DNA of 42,677 bases, taken from assembly GCA_017516925.1 (NCBI GenBank), contig JAFXAQ010000018.1:1-42677 (forward strand). The letters are read 5' to 3'. This DNA comes from Oscillospiraceae bacterium (GTDB lineage Bacteria; Bacillota; Clostridia; Oscillospirales; Oscillospiraceae). The notes under the pieces were generated by a model, which worked only from the letters and a program-made list of their open reading frames with translations, was not told where the DNA came from and made no database searches. Numbering within the stretch: position 1 is the stretch's first letter; every line of letters begins with the position of its first letter. The translations under genes were made by a program, and so were the position numbers. Shown one piece after another: positions 32,681 to 42,677 of this stretch.

Positions 32681-33184
32681 GTGGGATTTGAAGAATTACT
32701 GGGCGTAAACCCCTGGACAGCCGCTTTTACGCTGGCAAATACCATCGCTTTGTTTCTGGTGATGAAAAAGTTTCTGTTCAAGCCTGTTATGAAGGTCATA
32801 GAGGACCGGCAGCAGGAAATTGACGAAATGTACTCTCAGGCAGGATCGGCAAAGGAAAATGCCGCTGCTTTGGAAGAAACCTACAAGCAGAAGCTTTCTC
32901 AGGCCACCCAAACCGGCGAGAGAATTGTCAAAGAGGCAACTGCCCGGGGACAGGCTCGCCAGGAAGAGATGATCCGTCAGGCAAATGAGGAAGCCAATGC
33001 CATCCGCGCCAAGGCGGAGGCGGATATCGCCCGGGAAAAGAAGAAAGCCCTGAACGATGCCAAGGATGAATTGGCAGGTCTGGCAGTGGACATCGCCGGC
33101 AAGGTGGTGGGTCATAGCTTGACAGACAGTGACCAGACAGTTCTTGTGGACCGTTTCATTGAAGAATTGGGTGAAAGCCAATGA
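32681..33184 (+). CDS. atpF: ATP synthase Fo subunit b
   Basis: Peripheral stalk subunit, 167 residues. It has one N-terminal membrane helix (about 11-30, PWTAAFTLANTIALFLVMKK) and then a long charged coiled coil rich in Ala, Glu, Lys and Gln, which binds subunit delta. Start codon GTG at 32681 with AAAGGAG and GAGGTAA upstream. The stop overlaps atpH by four bases. Confidence 0.94.
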   Translation: MGFEELLGVNPWTAAFTLANTIALFLVMKKFLFKPVMKVIEDRQQEIDEMYSQAGSAKENAAALEETYKQKLSQATQTGERIVKEATARGQARQEEMIRQANEEANAIRAKAEADIAREKKKALNDAKDELAGLAVDIAGKVVGHSLTDSDQTVLVDRFIEELGESQ

Positions 33185-33720
33185 CAGAGGTGGGATTAAA
33201 CTACGGTCAGGCGCTATATGCCCTTGCAAAGGATGAGGGACTGTCCGAAGAAATCTTGGCGCAGCTGAAGGTGCTGCAGCAGAGCTTTTCTCAGGAGCCG
33301 GACTTTCTTCGGCTGCTGTCTGCCCCGGATTTAGGGAAGCAGGAGCGCTGCCAAATTCTGGAGGATTGCCTTCGGGATAAGGTGCATCCCTATGTGCTGA
33401 ATTTTTTGAAAATTCTTACGGAAAAAGGCTGCGTAAAAGCTTTTGACAGCTGCTTGAAGGTCTACATTGCGCAATACAATCAGGACAACGGCATTCTTCC
33501 TGTTCTGGCGGTGACTGCAGTGGCACTGACAGCGGACCAGCAAAAGCGTTTACAGGAAAAGCTGCAGCAGGTTACAAAGAAAACTGTGCAGCTACAAAAC
33601 CGGGTAGAGCCCGGGTGTCTTGGCGGTGTGCGTCTGGACTTTGATGGCAAGCGTGTGGATGGAACGGTGAAAAACCGTCTGGAAGCCCTGCGCAGCCAGT
33701 TAAATAATACGGTGCTTTGA
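33181..33720 (+). CDS. atpH: ATP synthase F1 subunit delta
   Basis: A 179-residue subunit linking the peripheral stalk to the alpha3beta3 head. The N-terminal helical domain ([15 protein letters not shown]) and the C-terminal motif [20 protein letters not shown] are characteristic. The ATG lies inside the end of atpF and atpA follows after 13 bases. Confidence 0.94.
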   Translation: MTEVGLNYGQALYALAKDEGLSEEILAQLKVLQQSFSQEPDFLRLLSAPDLGKQERCQILEDCLRDKVHPYVLNFLKILTEKGCVKAFDSCLKVYIAQYNQDNGILPVLAVTAVALTADQQKRLQEKLQQVTKKTVQLQNRVEPGCLGGVRLDFDGKRVDGTVKNRLEALRSQLNNTVL

Positions 33721-33733
33721 AAGCAGGTACACT

Positions 33734-35236
33734 ATGGAATTACGACCGGAAGAGCTGACGAAAATCATTCGTCAGAAAATTAAAAATTATGAAGCCAAGC
33801 TGGAGACCAGTGAGACAGGTGTGGTCATTCTTGTGGGTGACGGCATTGCCAAGGTTTCCGGTCTGGATAACTGTATGGCGGGAGAGCTGGTGGAATTTTC
33901 CAACGGCGCTTACGGTATGGCGCAGAATTTGGAGGAGGACACAGTTTCTCTGGTGATTTTGGGCACGGACAGCGGCATCCGGGAGGGTGACAGCGTAAAG
34001 CGCACCGGACGGGTGGTATCTGTGCCGGTGGGTGAGAGCCTTGTAGGACGTGTTGTGAGTGCCTTGGGCGAGCCTATCGACGGAAAGGGTAGCATTGAGG
34101 CTGCCGCCTACCACCCCATTGAAGCCCCGGCACCCGGCATTATTGACCGGGAACCTGTCAATGAGCCCTTGCAGACCGGCATTAAGGCGATTGATTCGAT
34201 GATTCCCATTGGAAAAGGTCAGCGTGAGCTGATTATCGGTGACCGCCAGACCGGCAAGACCACCATTGCCACCGACACCATCCTGAATCAAAAGGGCAAG
34301 GATGTAATTTGTATCTATGTGGCAATCGGTCAGAAACGTTCCACAGTTGCGCAGATTGTGGAGGACTTGACCATTGGCGGCGCGATGGATTACACCATTG
34401 TGGTCTCCGCAACAGCCTCTGAGCTTGCGCCTATGCAGTATATTGCGCCCTATACCGGTTGCACCATGGGCGAATACTTTATGCGCCAGGGCAAGGATGT
34501 GCTGGTGATTTACGATGATTTGAGTAAGCACGCAGTTGCCTACCGTGCTATTTCTCTTTTGATCAGACGTCCCCCCGGACGGGAGGCCTATCCCGGCGAT
34601 GTGTTTTATTTGCACAGCCGTCTGTTGGAGCGTGCTGCGCATCTGTCTCAGGCAAACGGTGGCGGCAGCTTAACGGCGCTTCCCATTATTGAGACCCAGG
34701 CGGGCGATGTTTCTGCCTACATTCCCACGAACGTTATTTCCATCACCGACGGTCAGATTTTCCTGGAGTCGGAGCTGTTCAATGCAGGTGTTATGCCGGC
34801 GGTAAACCCGGGTATTTCTGTGTCCCGTGTTGGCGGCGCTGCGCAAATTAAGGCGATGAAGAAGGTATCCGGCTCTTTGAAGCTGCTGTATTCCCAGTAC
34901 CGGGAGCTGCAAAGCTTTGCCCAGTTCGGTTCGGATTTGGACGGGGATACCAAGGCGCGTCTTGCCTTAGGTGAACGGATTGTAGAAGTGCTGAAGCAGA
35001 AGAATAAGGCGCCTGTGGAGGCGGCGCATCAGGTTTGCATTATTTATGCGGTGGTTAACGGCTACTTGAAGGATATTGCGGTATCCCGGATTCCGGAATT
35101 TGAGCTGCGCCTGCAGGAGTTTATGGACAACCGCTACGAAGCTGTCCTGACCCAAATCCGCACCACCGGTAAGCTGGAGGAGACTACAGAGCAGATGCTG
35201 AAAACTGCCCTGACACAGCTTCTTGAGGAGTTCTGA
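33734..35236 (+). CDS. atpA: ATP synthase F1 subunit alpha
   Basis: Non-catalytic nucleotide-binding head subunit, 500 residues, normal length. It has the P-loop GDRQTGKT at 169-176, the [12 protein letters not shown] segment, the [11 protein letters not shown] signature with the conserved SRVGG, and the C-terminal helical domain. An AAGCAGGT site precedes the ATG. Confidence 0.97.
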   Translation: MELRPEELTKIIRQKIKNYEAKLETSETGVVILVGDGIAKVSGLDNCMAGELVEFSNGAYGMAQNLEEDTVSLVILGTDSGIREGDSVKRTGRVVSVPVGESLVGRVVSALGEPIDGKGSIEAAAYHPIEAPAPGIIDREPVNEPLQTGIKAIDSMIPIGKGQRELIIGDRQTGKTTIATDTILNQKGKDVICIYVAIGQKRSTVAQIVEDLTIGGAMDYTIVVSATASELAPMQYIAPYTGCTMGEYFMRQGKDVLVIYDDLSKHAVAYRAISLLIRRPPGREAYPGDVFYLHSRLLERAAHLSQANGGGSLTALPIIETQAGDVSAYIPTNVISITDGQIFLESELFNAGVMPAVNPGISVSRVGGAAQIKAMKKVSGSLKLLYSQYRELQSFAQFGSDLDGDTKARLALGERIVEVLKQKNKAPVEAAHQVCIIYAVVNGYLKDIAVSRIPEFELRLQEFMDNRYEAVLTQIRTTGKLEETTEQMLKTALTQLLEEF

Positions 35237-35253
35237 AAGGAGAACGAAAGCCT

Positions 35254-36099
35254 ATGGCTGGCGTTTCAACAAAGGAAATAAAAAATCGCATCCGCAGTAT
35301 GCAGGCGACCCGCCAGATTACCAAGGCGATGGAAATGGTGGCGGCCTCCAAGCTGCGCCGCGCCCAGAGTCAGGTGCTTTCCGCCCGTCCTTATTTTGAG
35401 GCTCTGTACGGCACCATCCACGATATTGTGGATGCCAACAGTGATTTTGCCTCCCCCTATTTGCAGAAAAGGGACGGAAACAAAGTGCTCTATGTGGTAA
35501 TTGCCGGTGACAGAGGCTTGGCCGGCGGCTACAACAGCAATGTTTTTAAGCTGGTTATGGCTGAGCTGGCGGGCAAGGAGGCGACTGTGTTGCCTGTGGG
35601 TAAAAAGGCAGTTGAATTTTTCAAAAGCCGGAACGTGAATACCCTGGCAGTTCATTATGGCGATGCCGCAAATGTATCGCTGGGTGATTGCTTTACGGTT
35701 GCCAAGCTGTTAAGCAAAGCGTTTTTAAAGGGCGGGTATGATGAAATTTATGTGGCATACACCAGCTTTGTTTCTGTGCTCACCCAAACACCTGCTGTAT
35801 TACGCTTGCTGCCGCTTATTCGGCAGGAAACCGGTAAGGAGGGCGAGCGGGTCAGTGATATTCTTTATGAGCCGGACAGTGTCCGGGTCTTTGAGGAGAT
35901 CATTCCGGAATATCTGGGTGGAATGCTTTACGGCGCCCTTTGCGAAAGCCGTGCGGCAGAGCAGGCAGCCCGGCGAACAGCAATGGATTCTGCTACGTCC
36001 AATGCGGACGAGATGATAGATAAATTGAGCCTGGAATTTAACCGGGCACGGCAAGCGGCAATCACCCAGGAGATTACCGAGATTATTGCCGGTTCTTAG
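35254..36099 (+). CDS. atpG: ATP synthase F1 subunit gamma
   Basis: Central rotor shaft, 281 residues. The N-terminal helix carries KNRIRSMQATRQITKAMEMV with the conserved basic pattern, the middle has VIAGDRGLAGGYNSNV, and the C-terminal helix ends ARQAAITQEITEIIAGS, the family's conserved tail. AAAGGAG precedes the ATG. Confidence 0.96.
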   Translation: MAGVSTKEIKNRIRSMQATRQITKAMEMVAASKLRRAQSQVLSARPYFEALYGTIHDIVDANSDFASPYLQKRDGNKVLYVVIAGDRGLAGGYNSNVFKLVMAELAGKEATVLPVGKKAVEFFKSRNVNTLAVHYGDAANVSLGDCFTVAKLLSKAFLKGGYDEIYVAYTSFVSVLTQTPAVLRLLPLIRQETGKEGERVSDILYEPDSVRVFEEIIPEYLGGMLYGALCESRAAEQAARRTAMDSATSNADEMIDKLSLEFNRARQAAITQEITEIIAGS

Positions 36100-36115
36100 A
36101 AGCGGAGGAGAATAG

Positions 36116-37913
<1,798 letters not shown>

Positions 37914-37926
<13 letters not shown>

Positions 37927-37947
37927 GCTCAGCCTACCGGTTTTTTT
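37914..37947. terminator. Bidirectional terminator between atpC and the convergent nifS-like gene
   Basis: CCGGTAGGC (37920-37928) and GCCTACCGG (37932-37940) form a perfect stem with loop TCA, flanked by six A residues and seven T residues, so it serves both strands. It overlaps the atpC stop codon. Confidence 0.9.
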
Positions 37948-39073
37948 AATGTATTCTTGGCAATATTTCTGTTTCGATTACATGCACCAATGCGTCCAGT
38001 TCATCTTGTGTAGTGTCCCGGCAAATGGATATCCGGAATGCGCCATCCATTACCTCCGGCGCAATCCCCATTGCTGTCAGGGTATGACTTCTGTGTCCCT
38101 TTGCGCAGGCAGAACCGGCAGAAACGTAGATACCCCGGTCCTGCAAAATGTTGATGCTGTTTTGGGTGGGGATTCCCGGAATGGCAACGGATAAAATGTG
38201 GGGTGCCTGATGGCAGCCGTTTATCTGCACACCGGGCAAAGCGGCGAGCTTTTCGGCAAGATAGTCAATGAGCGCTTTTTCCCGGATAATATCCTCACGG
38301 AAGGTAGCGGCAACAGCCTCACAGGCGGCGCCGAAGCCTATAATGGCAGGCATCGCCTCTGTACCGCTGCGGAAGCTGCTTTCCTGCCCGCCACCGTACA
38401 GATAGGGGGGGAAGGATTTCAGCCGGGGGCTGATATACAGTGCACCTGCGCCCTTGGCGCCGTGGACCTTGTGGGCGGAAATGGAAATCAAATCTGCACC
38501 TAAGCTCTTGGCAGCAAAAGGAATTTTCAGAAAACCCTGCACTGCATCCGTATGGAAAATCGCATCCGGACACATCCGGTGGGTCAGCTTTGCCATTTTT
38601 TCGATAGGCATTACCGCACCGGTTTCGTTGTTAACCATCATCACGGAGACCAAAAAAGTATCCTTTCGCAGTGCGCCCTTCAGTGCCTCCGGTGTGATGT
38701 TGCCTTCGCTGTCCGGTTGCAAATAGGTTACTTCAAAGCCTTGCGCTTCCAGTTCCTTCAAGGTGTTCAGAACAGCGTGATGCTCCACAGCTGTGGAGAT
38801 GATGTGCTTGTGCTTTTTGCCAAACCGCTTGGCAGCGCCAAACAGCGCCCAGTTGTCTGCTTCGGTACCACCGGAGGTAAAGAACACTCGGTCAGGCTCA
38901 GCGCCCAAGGCTTTGGCAACCTGACCTCTGGCAGTGCGCAAAGCCTTTGCTGCATCAAAGCCAAAGCTGTATAATGCGCTGGGATTTGCCCACAGCTGGG
39001 TTAATGCCAGCGCCATTGTATCCACTGCCTCTTTACAGGGCTTTGTGGTTGCGGAGTTGTCTAAATAAATCAT
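37946..39073 (-). CDS. NifS/IscS-type cysteine desulfurase
   Basis: A 375-residue PLP enzyme that takes sulfur from cysteine for iron-sulfur clusters or tRNA thiolation. It has YLDNSATTKP at the start, FTSGGTEADN, EHHAVLNTL, the PLP lysine K202 in ISAHKVHGAKG and the catalytic cysteine C323 in SAGSACAKG on a long loop, as in group I desulfurases. It lies four bases after mnmE on the same strand, which may tie it to wobble-uridine modification, since MnmA needs a sulfur donor. No IscU-like scaffold gene is seen nearby. Confidence 0.92.
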   Translation of the reverse strand: MIYLDNSATTKPCKEAVDTMALALTQLWANPSALYSFGFDAAKALRTARGQVAKALGAEPDRVFFTSGGTEADNWALFGAAKRFGKKHKHIISTAVEHHAVLNTLKELEAQGFEVTYLQPDSEGNITPEALKGALRKDTFLVSVMMVNNETGAVMPIEKMAKLTHRMCPDAIFHTDAVQGFLKIPFAAKSLGADLISISAHKVHGAKGAGALYISPRLKSFPPYLYGGGQESSFRSGTEAMPAIIGFGAACEAVAATFREDIIREKALIDYLAEKLAALPGVQINGCHQAPHILSVAIPGIPTQNSINILQDRGIYVSAGSACAKGHRSHTLTAMGIAPEVMDGAFRISICRDTTQDELDALVHVIETEILPRIH

Positions 39074-39077
39074 AAAA

Positions 39078-40439
39078 TCACTTTCCTACACAGAAACGTT
39101 CAAAAATTCTGGCGGTAATATCTTCCCGTACAGTGGCGCCGGTAACCTCACCCATGGCTTCCATTGCGTTTTCCACATCTGTCAGCACCGCATCCGGTGT
39201 AAAGCCGAGCTTCAGCCCCTGCAGAGCATTGCACAAGGCTTCGTGCGCCCGGTAAATGGCATCATACTGCCGCGGATTGGTCAGGATAGAACCGTCGCAG
39301 GGCACACCGCCTGCAAACATCTCATCAATCACATCTGCCAATAGCGTCAATCCGTCCCCGGACTTTGTGCAAACAGGGATGACGGTCATAAACGGCAAAT
39401 CCGAGGGAACAACCCTATGCCCCAAATCGGATTTGTTAATCAGGGCAATTGCGTTTTTGGCATCCAGACAAATCTCCATGATTCGCCGGTCTTCATCATC
39501 CAACGGCTGGGAGCCGTCACATACAAAAATCACAAGGTCCGCATTTTCTGCGGCAGCCCGGGAACGCTCCACACCCATGGCTTCGATTTTGTCGTCCGTT
39601 TGGCGGATGCCGGCAGTGTCAATCAGCCGCAGCCGGGTGCTGCCGACCAGCACCGTCTCTTCCACAGTGTCCCGGGTGGTACCGGCAATTTCCGTTACAA
39701 TCACACGCTCGTAGCCAGCCAAAGCGTTCAACAGACTGGATTTGCCCACATTGGGCTTGCCCACAATTGCCGCAGAAACACCTTGCTTAAGGATTTGTCC
39801 TTGCCCATAGGTTTGCAGCAGGGTATACAAGGTCTTGGCATTTGCTTTCAGGCTTTCTTCATAAGCGCTGAGGCCAAAATCTTCAATGTCCTCATCCGGA
39901 TAGTCCAGAACAGCGTGGAAATGACTGCAAATATCGGTCAGTTTGTCGTAAACGGGGGAGAGCTTTCTTTGGAGCGCACCACCCACCTGACCGGCAGCGT
40001 TGGCAGCGGCATCCGCAGTTTCGGCCTCAATCAAATCAATCACTGCTTCTGCCTGGGTTAATTGCAGCTGTCCGTTTAAAAAGGCACGCTTGGTAAATTC
40101 ACCACGCTGGGCAGGTCGTGCGCCAGCCTGAAACAATGCCTCCAGACCTGCGGCGAGAACGGCAGGGGAGCCGTGGCATTGGATTTCCACCGTATCTTCC
40201 CCGGTGTAGCTGTGCGGTCCCCGGGTGTATACCGCCAGGCACTGGTCAATGATGCGTCCCTGCTTGTCCAGCAAGGTACCCAAAACCAGCTTCCGGTTAG
40301 GAGCGTCCTGCAAGGGTACTCCGTTGTTCAGCGTAAAAACCTTACCCGCAACCTCTGCGCATCCGTCACCGGATAAGCGCAAAATGCCGATGGCACTTAC
40401 CTGATTGCCGGTGGATACGGCGGCGATTACATGAGACAT
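39078..40439 (-). CDS. mnmE: tRNA uridine-5-carboxymethylaminomethyl modification GTPase MnmE
   Basis: Works with MnmG to modify the wobble uridine of several tRNAs. The 453-residue product has an N-terminal folate-binding domain (IAAVSTGNQVSAIGILRLSG), the G domain with GKPNVGKSS at 227-235, EIAGTTRDTVEE, DTAGIR and NKSD, and the C-terminal catalytic cysteine in FCVGK (C450). The frame is open to a TTG seven codons upstream, but ATG 40439 has AAGGGGTGAAGG before it and gives the family start. Confidence 0.95.
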   Translation of the reverse strand: MSHVIAAVSTGNQVSAIGILRLSGDGCAEVAGKVFTLNNGVPLQDAPNRKLVLGTLLDKQGRIIDQCLAVYTRGPHSYTGEDTVEIQCHGSPAVLAAGLEALFQAGARPAQRGEFTKRAFLNGQLQLTQAEAVIDLIEAETADAAANAAGQVGGALQRKLSPVYDKLTDICSHFHAVLDYPDEDIEDFGLSAYEESLKANAKTLYTLLQTYGQGQILKQGVSAAIVGKPNVGKSSLLNALAGYERVIVTEIAGTTRDTVEETVLVGSTRLRLIDTAGIRQTDDKIEAMGVERSRAAAENADLVIFVCDGSQPLDDEDRRIMEICLDAKNAIALINKSDLGHRVVPSDLPFMTVIPVCTKSGDGLTLLADVIDEMFAGGVPCDGSILTNPRQYDAIYRAHEALCNALQGLKLGFTPDAVLTDVENAMEAMGEVTGATVREDITARIFERFCVGK

Positions 40440-40468
40440 AGCCTTCACCCCTTCACACAATTTGCAAC

Positions 40469-40497
40469 ATTATACCATTATAGTATAGAAAAAGCAA
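40469..40497 (-). promoter_or_regulatory. Promoter of mnmE
   Basis: On the minus strand TTGCTT (40497-40492) and a perfect TATAAT (40474-40469) are 17 bases apart, 30 bases before the mnmE start. Confidence 0.75.
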
Positions 40498-40505
40498 ATA
40501 AAACC

Positions 40506-40535
40506 GCATAACAATTCTTGCCTTTGGTTACAATA
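40506..40535 (+). promoter_or_regulatory. Possible forespore (sigma G-like) promoter of the gerA-type gene
   Basis: GCATA (40506-40510), a match to the sigma F/G -35 pattern, lies 18 bases before TACAATA (40529-40535), which matches the sigma G -10 pattern at about five of seven positions. No good vegetative -35 box pairs with TACAAT. Germinant-receptor genes are normally sigma G dependent, which favours this reading, but the match is partial. Confidence 0.3.
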
Positions 40536-40551
40536 TTCCGGAGGTGAGCCT

Positions 40552-41976
40552 ATGAAAAAGCAAACTTACCCGGGACCGATGACCGATAGCGCCATTGGCG
40601 ATATCTTCCGGGATGCGGGGGATTTTGTCCGCCGACAGCTTCGCTGCGGCGAATTTACGCTGTATGCCTATGCCATTGACGGGCTGGTGGCAGCCGCTTA
40701 CGTATCCGACTATGTTATCAAACCCATTGTTCAGCAGCTTTCGGGTGCTTCTATGGACCAGCTTTACACCCATGCGATGGAGGGGGCGGTTTACAATGTG
40801 GTAGCTTCGCCCTGTGAGGATTTGGATGATGTGGCGCTGAAGCTGGTCAATGGCTTTTGCGTTATTCTATTTCCGGGTACAGGTGCGATTGCCTTCGAGG
40901 TAAAAACCCCTGACAAGCGTGGTCCCTCCGCTCCGGAGGTTGAAAATACAGTCAAGGGCGCAAAGGATGCCTTTGTGGAAACCATTCGCTCCAACACAAG
41001 CTACATTCGCAGGCACCTGCGCAGTCCGGATCTGCGGCTTTATGAGACTCAGGTGGGAAAGCGGTCGCTGACCAATGTGAGTATAGTTTGGCTGGAGGGT
41101 ATCACCAATCCGGAGCTTGTGGATAAGATGAAACAACGGGTGCGGGAAATTGACATTGACGGAATGATTTCGCCCTCCTCGGTGGAGGAGTATGTTACCG
41201 GTTCCCGTTCCACAGCCTTTCCGTTGCTGCAATACACGGAACGTTCTGACCGGTTTTGCCAGGGTATCTTAGATGGCAGAGTGGGGCTGCTGGTTGACGG
41301 CCTTCCTTTAGGGTATTTGGCGCCGGCAGACCTGATGTACCTGATGGAAAGCCCGGAGGACAGAGGGCGGGACTATATCGGAGCGTCTGCGGTTCGTATT
41401 TTGCGCTATTTTTCGTTGCTTATCAGCCTGCTCCTTCCGGCGATTTATATCGCATTGGCAACCTTTCACCAAGCGGTTATACCGTTGCCGCTATTGCGTT
41501 CTATCATTGCAAGCAAGCAGTCAGTGCCTTTTTCCACAACGGCAGAGGTGCTGGGGCTGTTGATTGCTTTTGAATTGCTGCAGGAATCCGGTATTCATCT
41601 GCCCCAGGCAATCGGTCAGTCGGTTTCGGTGGTTGGCGGTATTGTGGTGGGTACGGCAGCGGTGGAGGCAGGGTTGATTTCGCCGGTGGCACTGATTATG
41701 GTCTCCATTGCCGGTGTGTGCGGCTTTGTGCTGCCAAACCGGGATTTGGCAAATGCGGTCCGGGTCTGGCGGTTTCTGATTGCCTGTCTGGCAGCGGTAT
41801 CGGGACTATACGGTGTAGCAGCCGGTGTGCTTATGCTGGTGGTACACTTGTCCGGATTGAAATGCCTGGGAATTGGATATTTGTCCTGCACCGGCTCTAT
41901 TGTTAGAAATAAGCTGGTAAAGAATAAGCTCCGCACACCAAAGCTCAATCCGCAGGATAGGAGAAATCAAAAATGA
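40552..41976 (+). CDS. GerA family spore germination protein (GerA/SpoVAF type)
   Basis: A 474-residue membrane protein of the GerA family, which forms germinant receptors or SpoVAF channels in the spore inner membrane. The N-terminal soluble domain (about 1-280) has the hallmarks [11 protein letters not shown] and [18 protein letters not shown]. The C-terminal half has about four to five membrane helices, starting near [17 protein letters not shown], and ends in a basic cytoplasmic tail. Length is near normal. GGAGGTGAG precedes the ATG. The usual gerB permease gene does not follow; a small secreted protein overlaps its stop instead. SpoVAF and GerAA cannot be told apart here. Confidence 0.9.
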   Translation: MKKQTYPGPMTDSAIGDIFRDAGDFVRRQLRCGEFTLYAYAIDGLVAAAYVSDYVIKPIVQQLSGASMDQLYTHAMEGAVYNVVASPCEDLDDVALKLVNGFCVILFPGTGAIAFEVKTPDKRGPSAPEVENTVKGAKDAFVETIRSNTSYIRRHLRSPDLRLYETQVGKRSLTNVSIVWLEGITNPELVDKMKQRVREIDIDGMISPSSVEEYVTGSRSTAFPLLQYTERSDRFCQGILDGRVGLLVDGLPLGYLAPADLMYLMESPEDRGRDYIGASAVRILRYFSLLISLLLPAIYIALATFHQAVIPLPLLRSIIASKQSVPFSTTAEVLGLLIAFELLQESGIHLPQAIGQSVSVVGGIVVGTAAVEAGLISPVALIMVSIAGVCGFVLPNRDLANAVRVWRFLIACLAAVSGLYGVAAGVLMLVVHLSGLKCLGIGYLSCTGSIVRNKLVKNKLRTPKLNPQDRRNQK

Positions 41977-42374
41977 GAAAGCTTGTATATGCCGCAATCT
42001 TGGGGTTGCTGTTTCTGGCGCCGGTAAAACGGCTGGATGTGGCAAATTTGCAGCCGGTACAAACGGTTGCCATCTACACGGAGCCCGGTTTTGTGGTGCT
42101 GGAGACCGATACCCATAATTTGGGGCGAGGCACTTCTGTGACGGAGGCTGTGGCGAATTTGGAAGAAAACACCCCTGGCGTCATATATTTGGATACTGCG
42201 GAGTACCTGCTGGTATCCAAGGATGCGGAAGCCTATGTGGATGCCCTGCGGGAATACCTGAGTCCCTCGGTAAAGGTCAGCTTATGGGTGGCAGGAAATG
42301 AAGTGGATATAGCGGCAAAATTCCTTGCGGAGGAAGATAATTTGCCCAAGCTGAAAAATTGGAAAAAATTTTAG
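41973..42374 (+). CDS. Small exported protein resembling a stand-alone GerC N-terminal domain
   Basis: A 133-residue protein with an N-terminal hydrophobic segment ([15 protein letters not shown]) that looks like a signal or membrane anchor without a lipoprotein cysteine. The body ([20 protein letters not shown], then [14 protein letters not shown]) follows the order of the first domain of GerAC/GerC proteins: an accessory-gene strand, a G-T-S-x-x-E-A helix start, a strand ending near LLVS and a helix. A full GerC is about 350-400 residues, so two thirds would be missing. This likeness is my inference. The start overlaps the gerA-type stop by four bases, implying a joint role. Confidence 0.65.
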   Translation: MRKLVYAAILGLLFLAPVKRLDVANLQPVQTVAIYTEPGFVVLETDTHNLGRGTSVTEAVANLEENTPGVIYLDTAEYLLVSKDAEAYVDALREYLSPSVKVSLWVAGNEVDIAAKFLAEEDNLPKLKNWKKF

Positions 42375-42392
42375 AAAATCCGTAAAAATAGC

Positions 42393-42421
42393 TTGACAAT
42401 TGGGTGTGTGTTTGATACTAT
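42393..42421 (+). promoter_or_regulatory. Strong promoter P1 of a probable rRNA operon
   Basis: A perfect TTGACA (42393-42398) and TACTAT (42416-42421) are 17 bases apart. It starts 19 bases after the last gene. Confidence 0.75.
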
Positions 42422-42498
42422 AAGCGAGCGCTTCCGGCAGGGGGCGCAAAATACTGCCACAGCGGAAAGAAAAATGTTGAGAAAGCGTAAAAAAGTTC

Positions 42499-42527
42499 TT
42501 GACAAGGCATTGAAACTGTGATAGACT
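42499..42527 (+). promoter_or_regulatory. Strong promoter P2 of a probable rRNA operon
   Basis: A second perfect TTGACA (42499-42504) and TAGACT (42522-42527), again 17 bases apart, 106 bases downstream of P1. Confidence 0.72.
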
Positions 42528-42677
42528 TAACAAGCTACCCACCTCTGGCGGGGAAGCGAACTGTACCTTGTAAATTGAATAACGCAAAGACGAACAAACA
42601 CCTTGGACAATTGATGAATTGTTTAAGTTTCGAGAAATCGAATTTAAGCCAACGAAAATTCTTGAGTAAATTTGCTA
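42528..42677 (+). other. Probable rRNA operon leader, no gene inside the window
   Basis: About 150 bases without coding capacity follow the tandem promoters. The segment ACCTTGTAAATTGAATAAC is like antitermination/leader sequences of Clostridia rRNA operons. Two small hairpins follow: ACAATT/AATTGT (42607-42622) and TTCGA/TCGAA closed by a GAAA loop (42629-42642). No mature 16S sequence is reached, so the downstream gene is inferred. Confidence 0.55.

Overview
This is a chromosomal window from a low-to-mid GC Firmicute of the class Clostridia, most likely a gut Oscillospiraceae/Ruminococcaceae-type bacterium. The evidence is Firmicutes housekeeping gene order (yicC-remA-gmk-rpoZ-priA-def-fmt-rsmB-rlmN-prpC-prkC-rsgA), diadenylate cyclase with a YbbR regulator, a GerA-type spore germination gene, efp followed by an acidic zinc-ribbon protein, and small palindromic intergenic repeats of a kind common in gut Clostridia. 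Species cannot be fixed from the sequence alone. Most of the window is dense core genome.

Layout. 1-300: the RNase P RNA gene on the minus strand, cut by the window edge. 401-2959: murD, ispD, ispF (peptidoglycan and MEP isoprenoid synthesis). 2960-3333: two near-identical terminators flanking a palindromic repeat element. 3334-4685: a DUF3343 protein and a cysteine-desulfurase-like enzyme. 4732-18942: a promoter followed by a roughly 14-kb tightly packed operon running from cdaA and ybbR through nucleotide, transcription, replication-restart, translation and Ser/Thr-kinase genes to rsgA, closed by a terminator. 18926-19627: an unrecognised convergent gene. 19690-22398: a YqeG-type HAD phosphatase, an M24 aminopeptidase, efp and the acidic zinc-ribbon protein. 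22463-22702: palindromic repeats. 22741-26542 (minus): an accessory two-gene island, a single-chain MmeI-like (type IIL) restriction-modification enzyme and an AbiH-family protein. 26718-30630 (minus): recD2, comF and an mreB-type gene. 30808-37926: a complete F1Fo ATP synthase operon. 37946-40439 (minus): a NifS-type cysteine desulfurase and mnmE. 40552-42374: a GerA-type germination protein and a small secreted protein that looks like a stand-alone GerC N-terminal domain. 42393-42677: tandem strong promoters and a leader that probably belong to an rRNA operon starting just past the window.

How the genes fit together. The large operon couples cell-wall and second-messenger signalling (cdaA/ybbR, prkC/prpC) to translation initiation and ribosome maturation (def, fmt, rsmB, rlmN, rsgA). 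The ATP synthase c subunit carries residues expected of a two-carboxylate, probably Na+-coupled rotor, and the a subunit carries an extra hydrophobic insertion. The RM/AbiH pair is the only clearly accessory protein-coding segment and probably works in phage defence. I found no CRISPR array, tRNA, transposase, integrase or prophage gene. I see no unmistakably new multi-gene system. The best candidates for something new are the AbiH/type IIL pair, the ATP synthase variations, the reduced GerA/mini-GerC pair and the duplicated terminator that contains a ribosome binding site.
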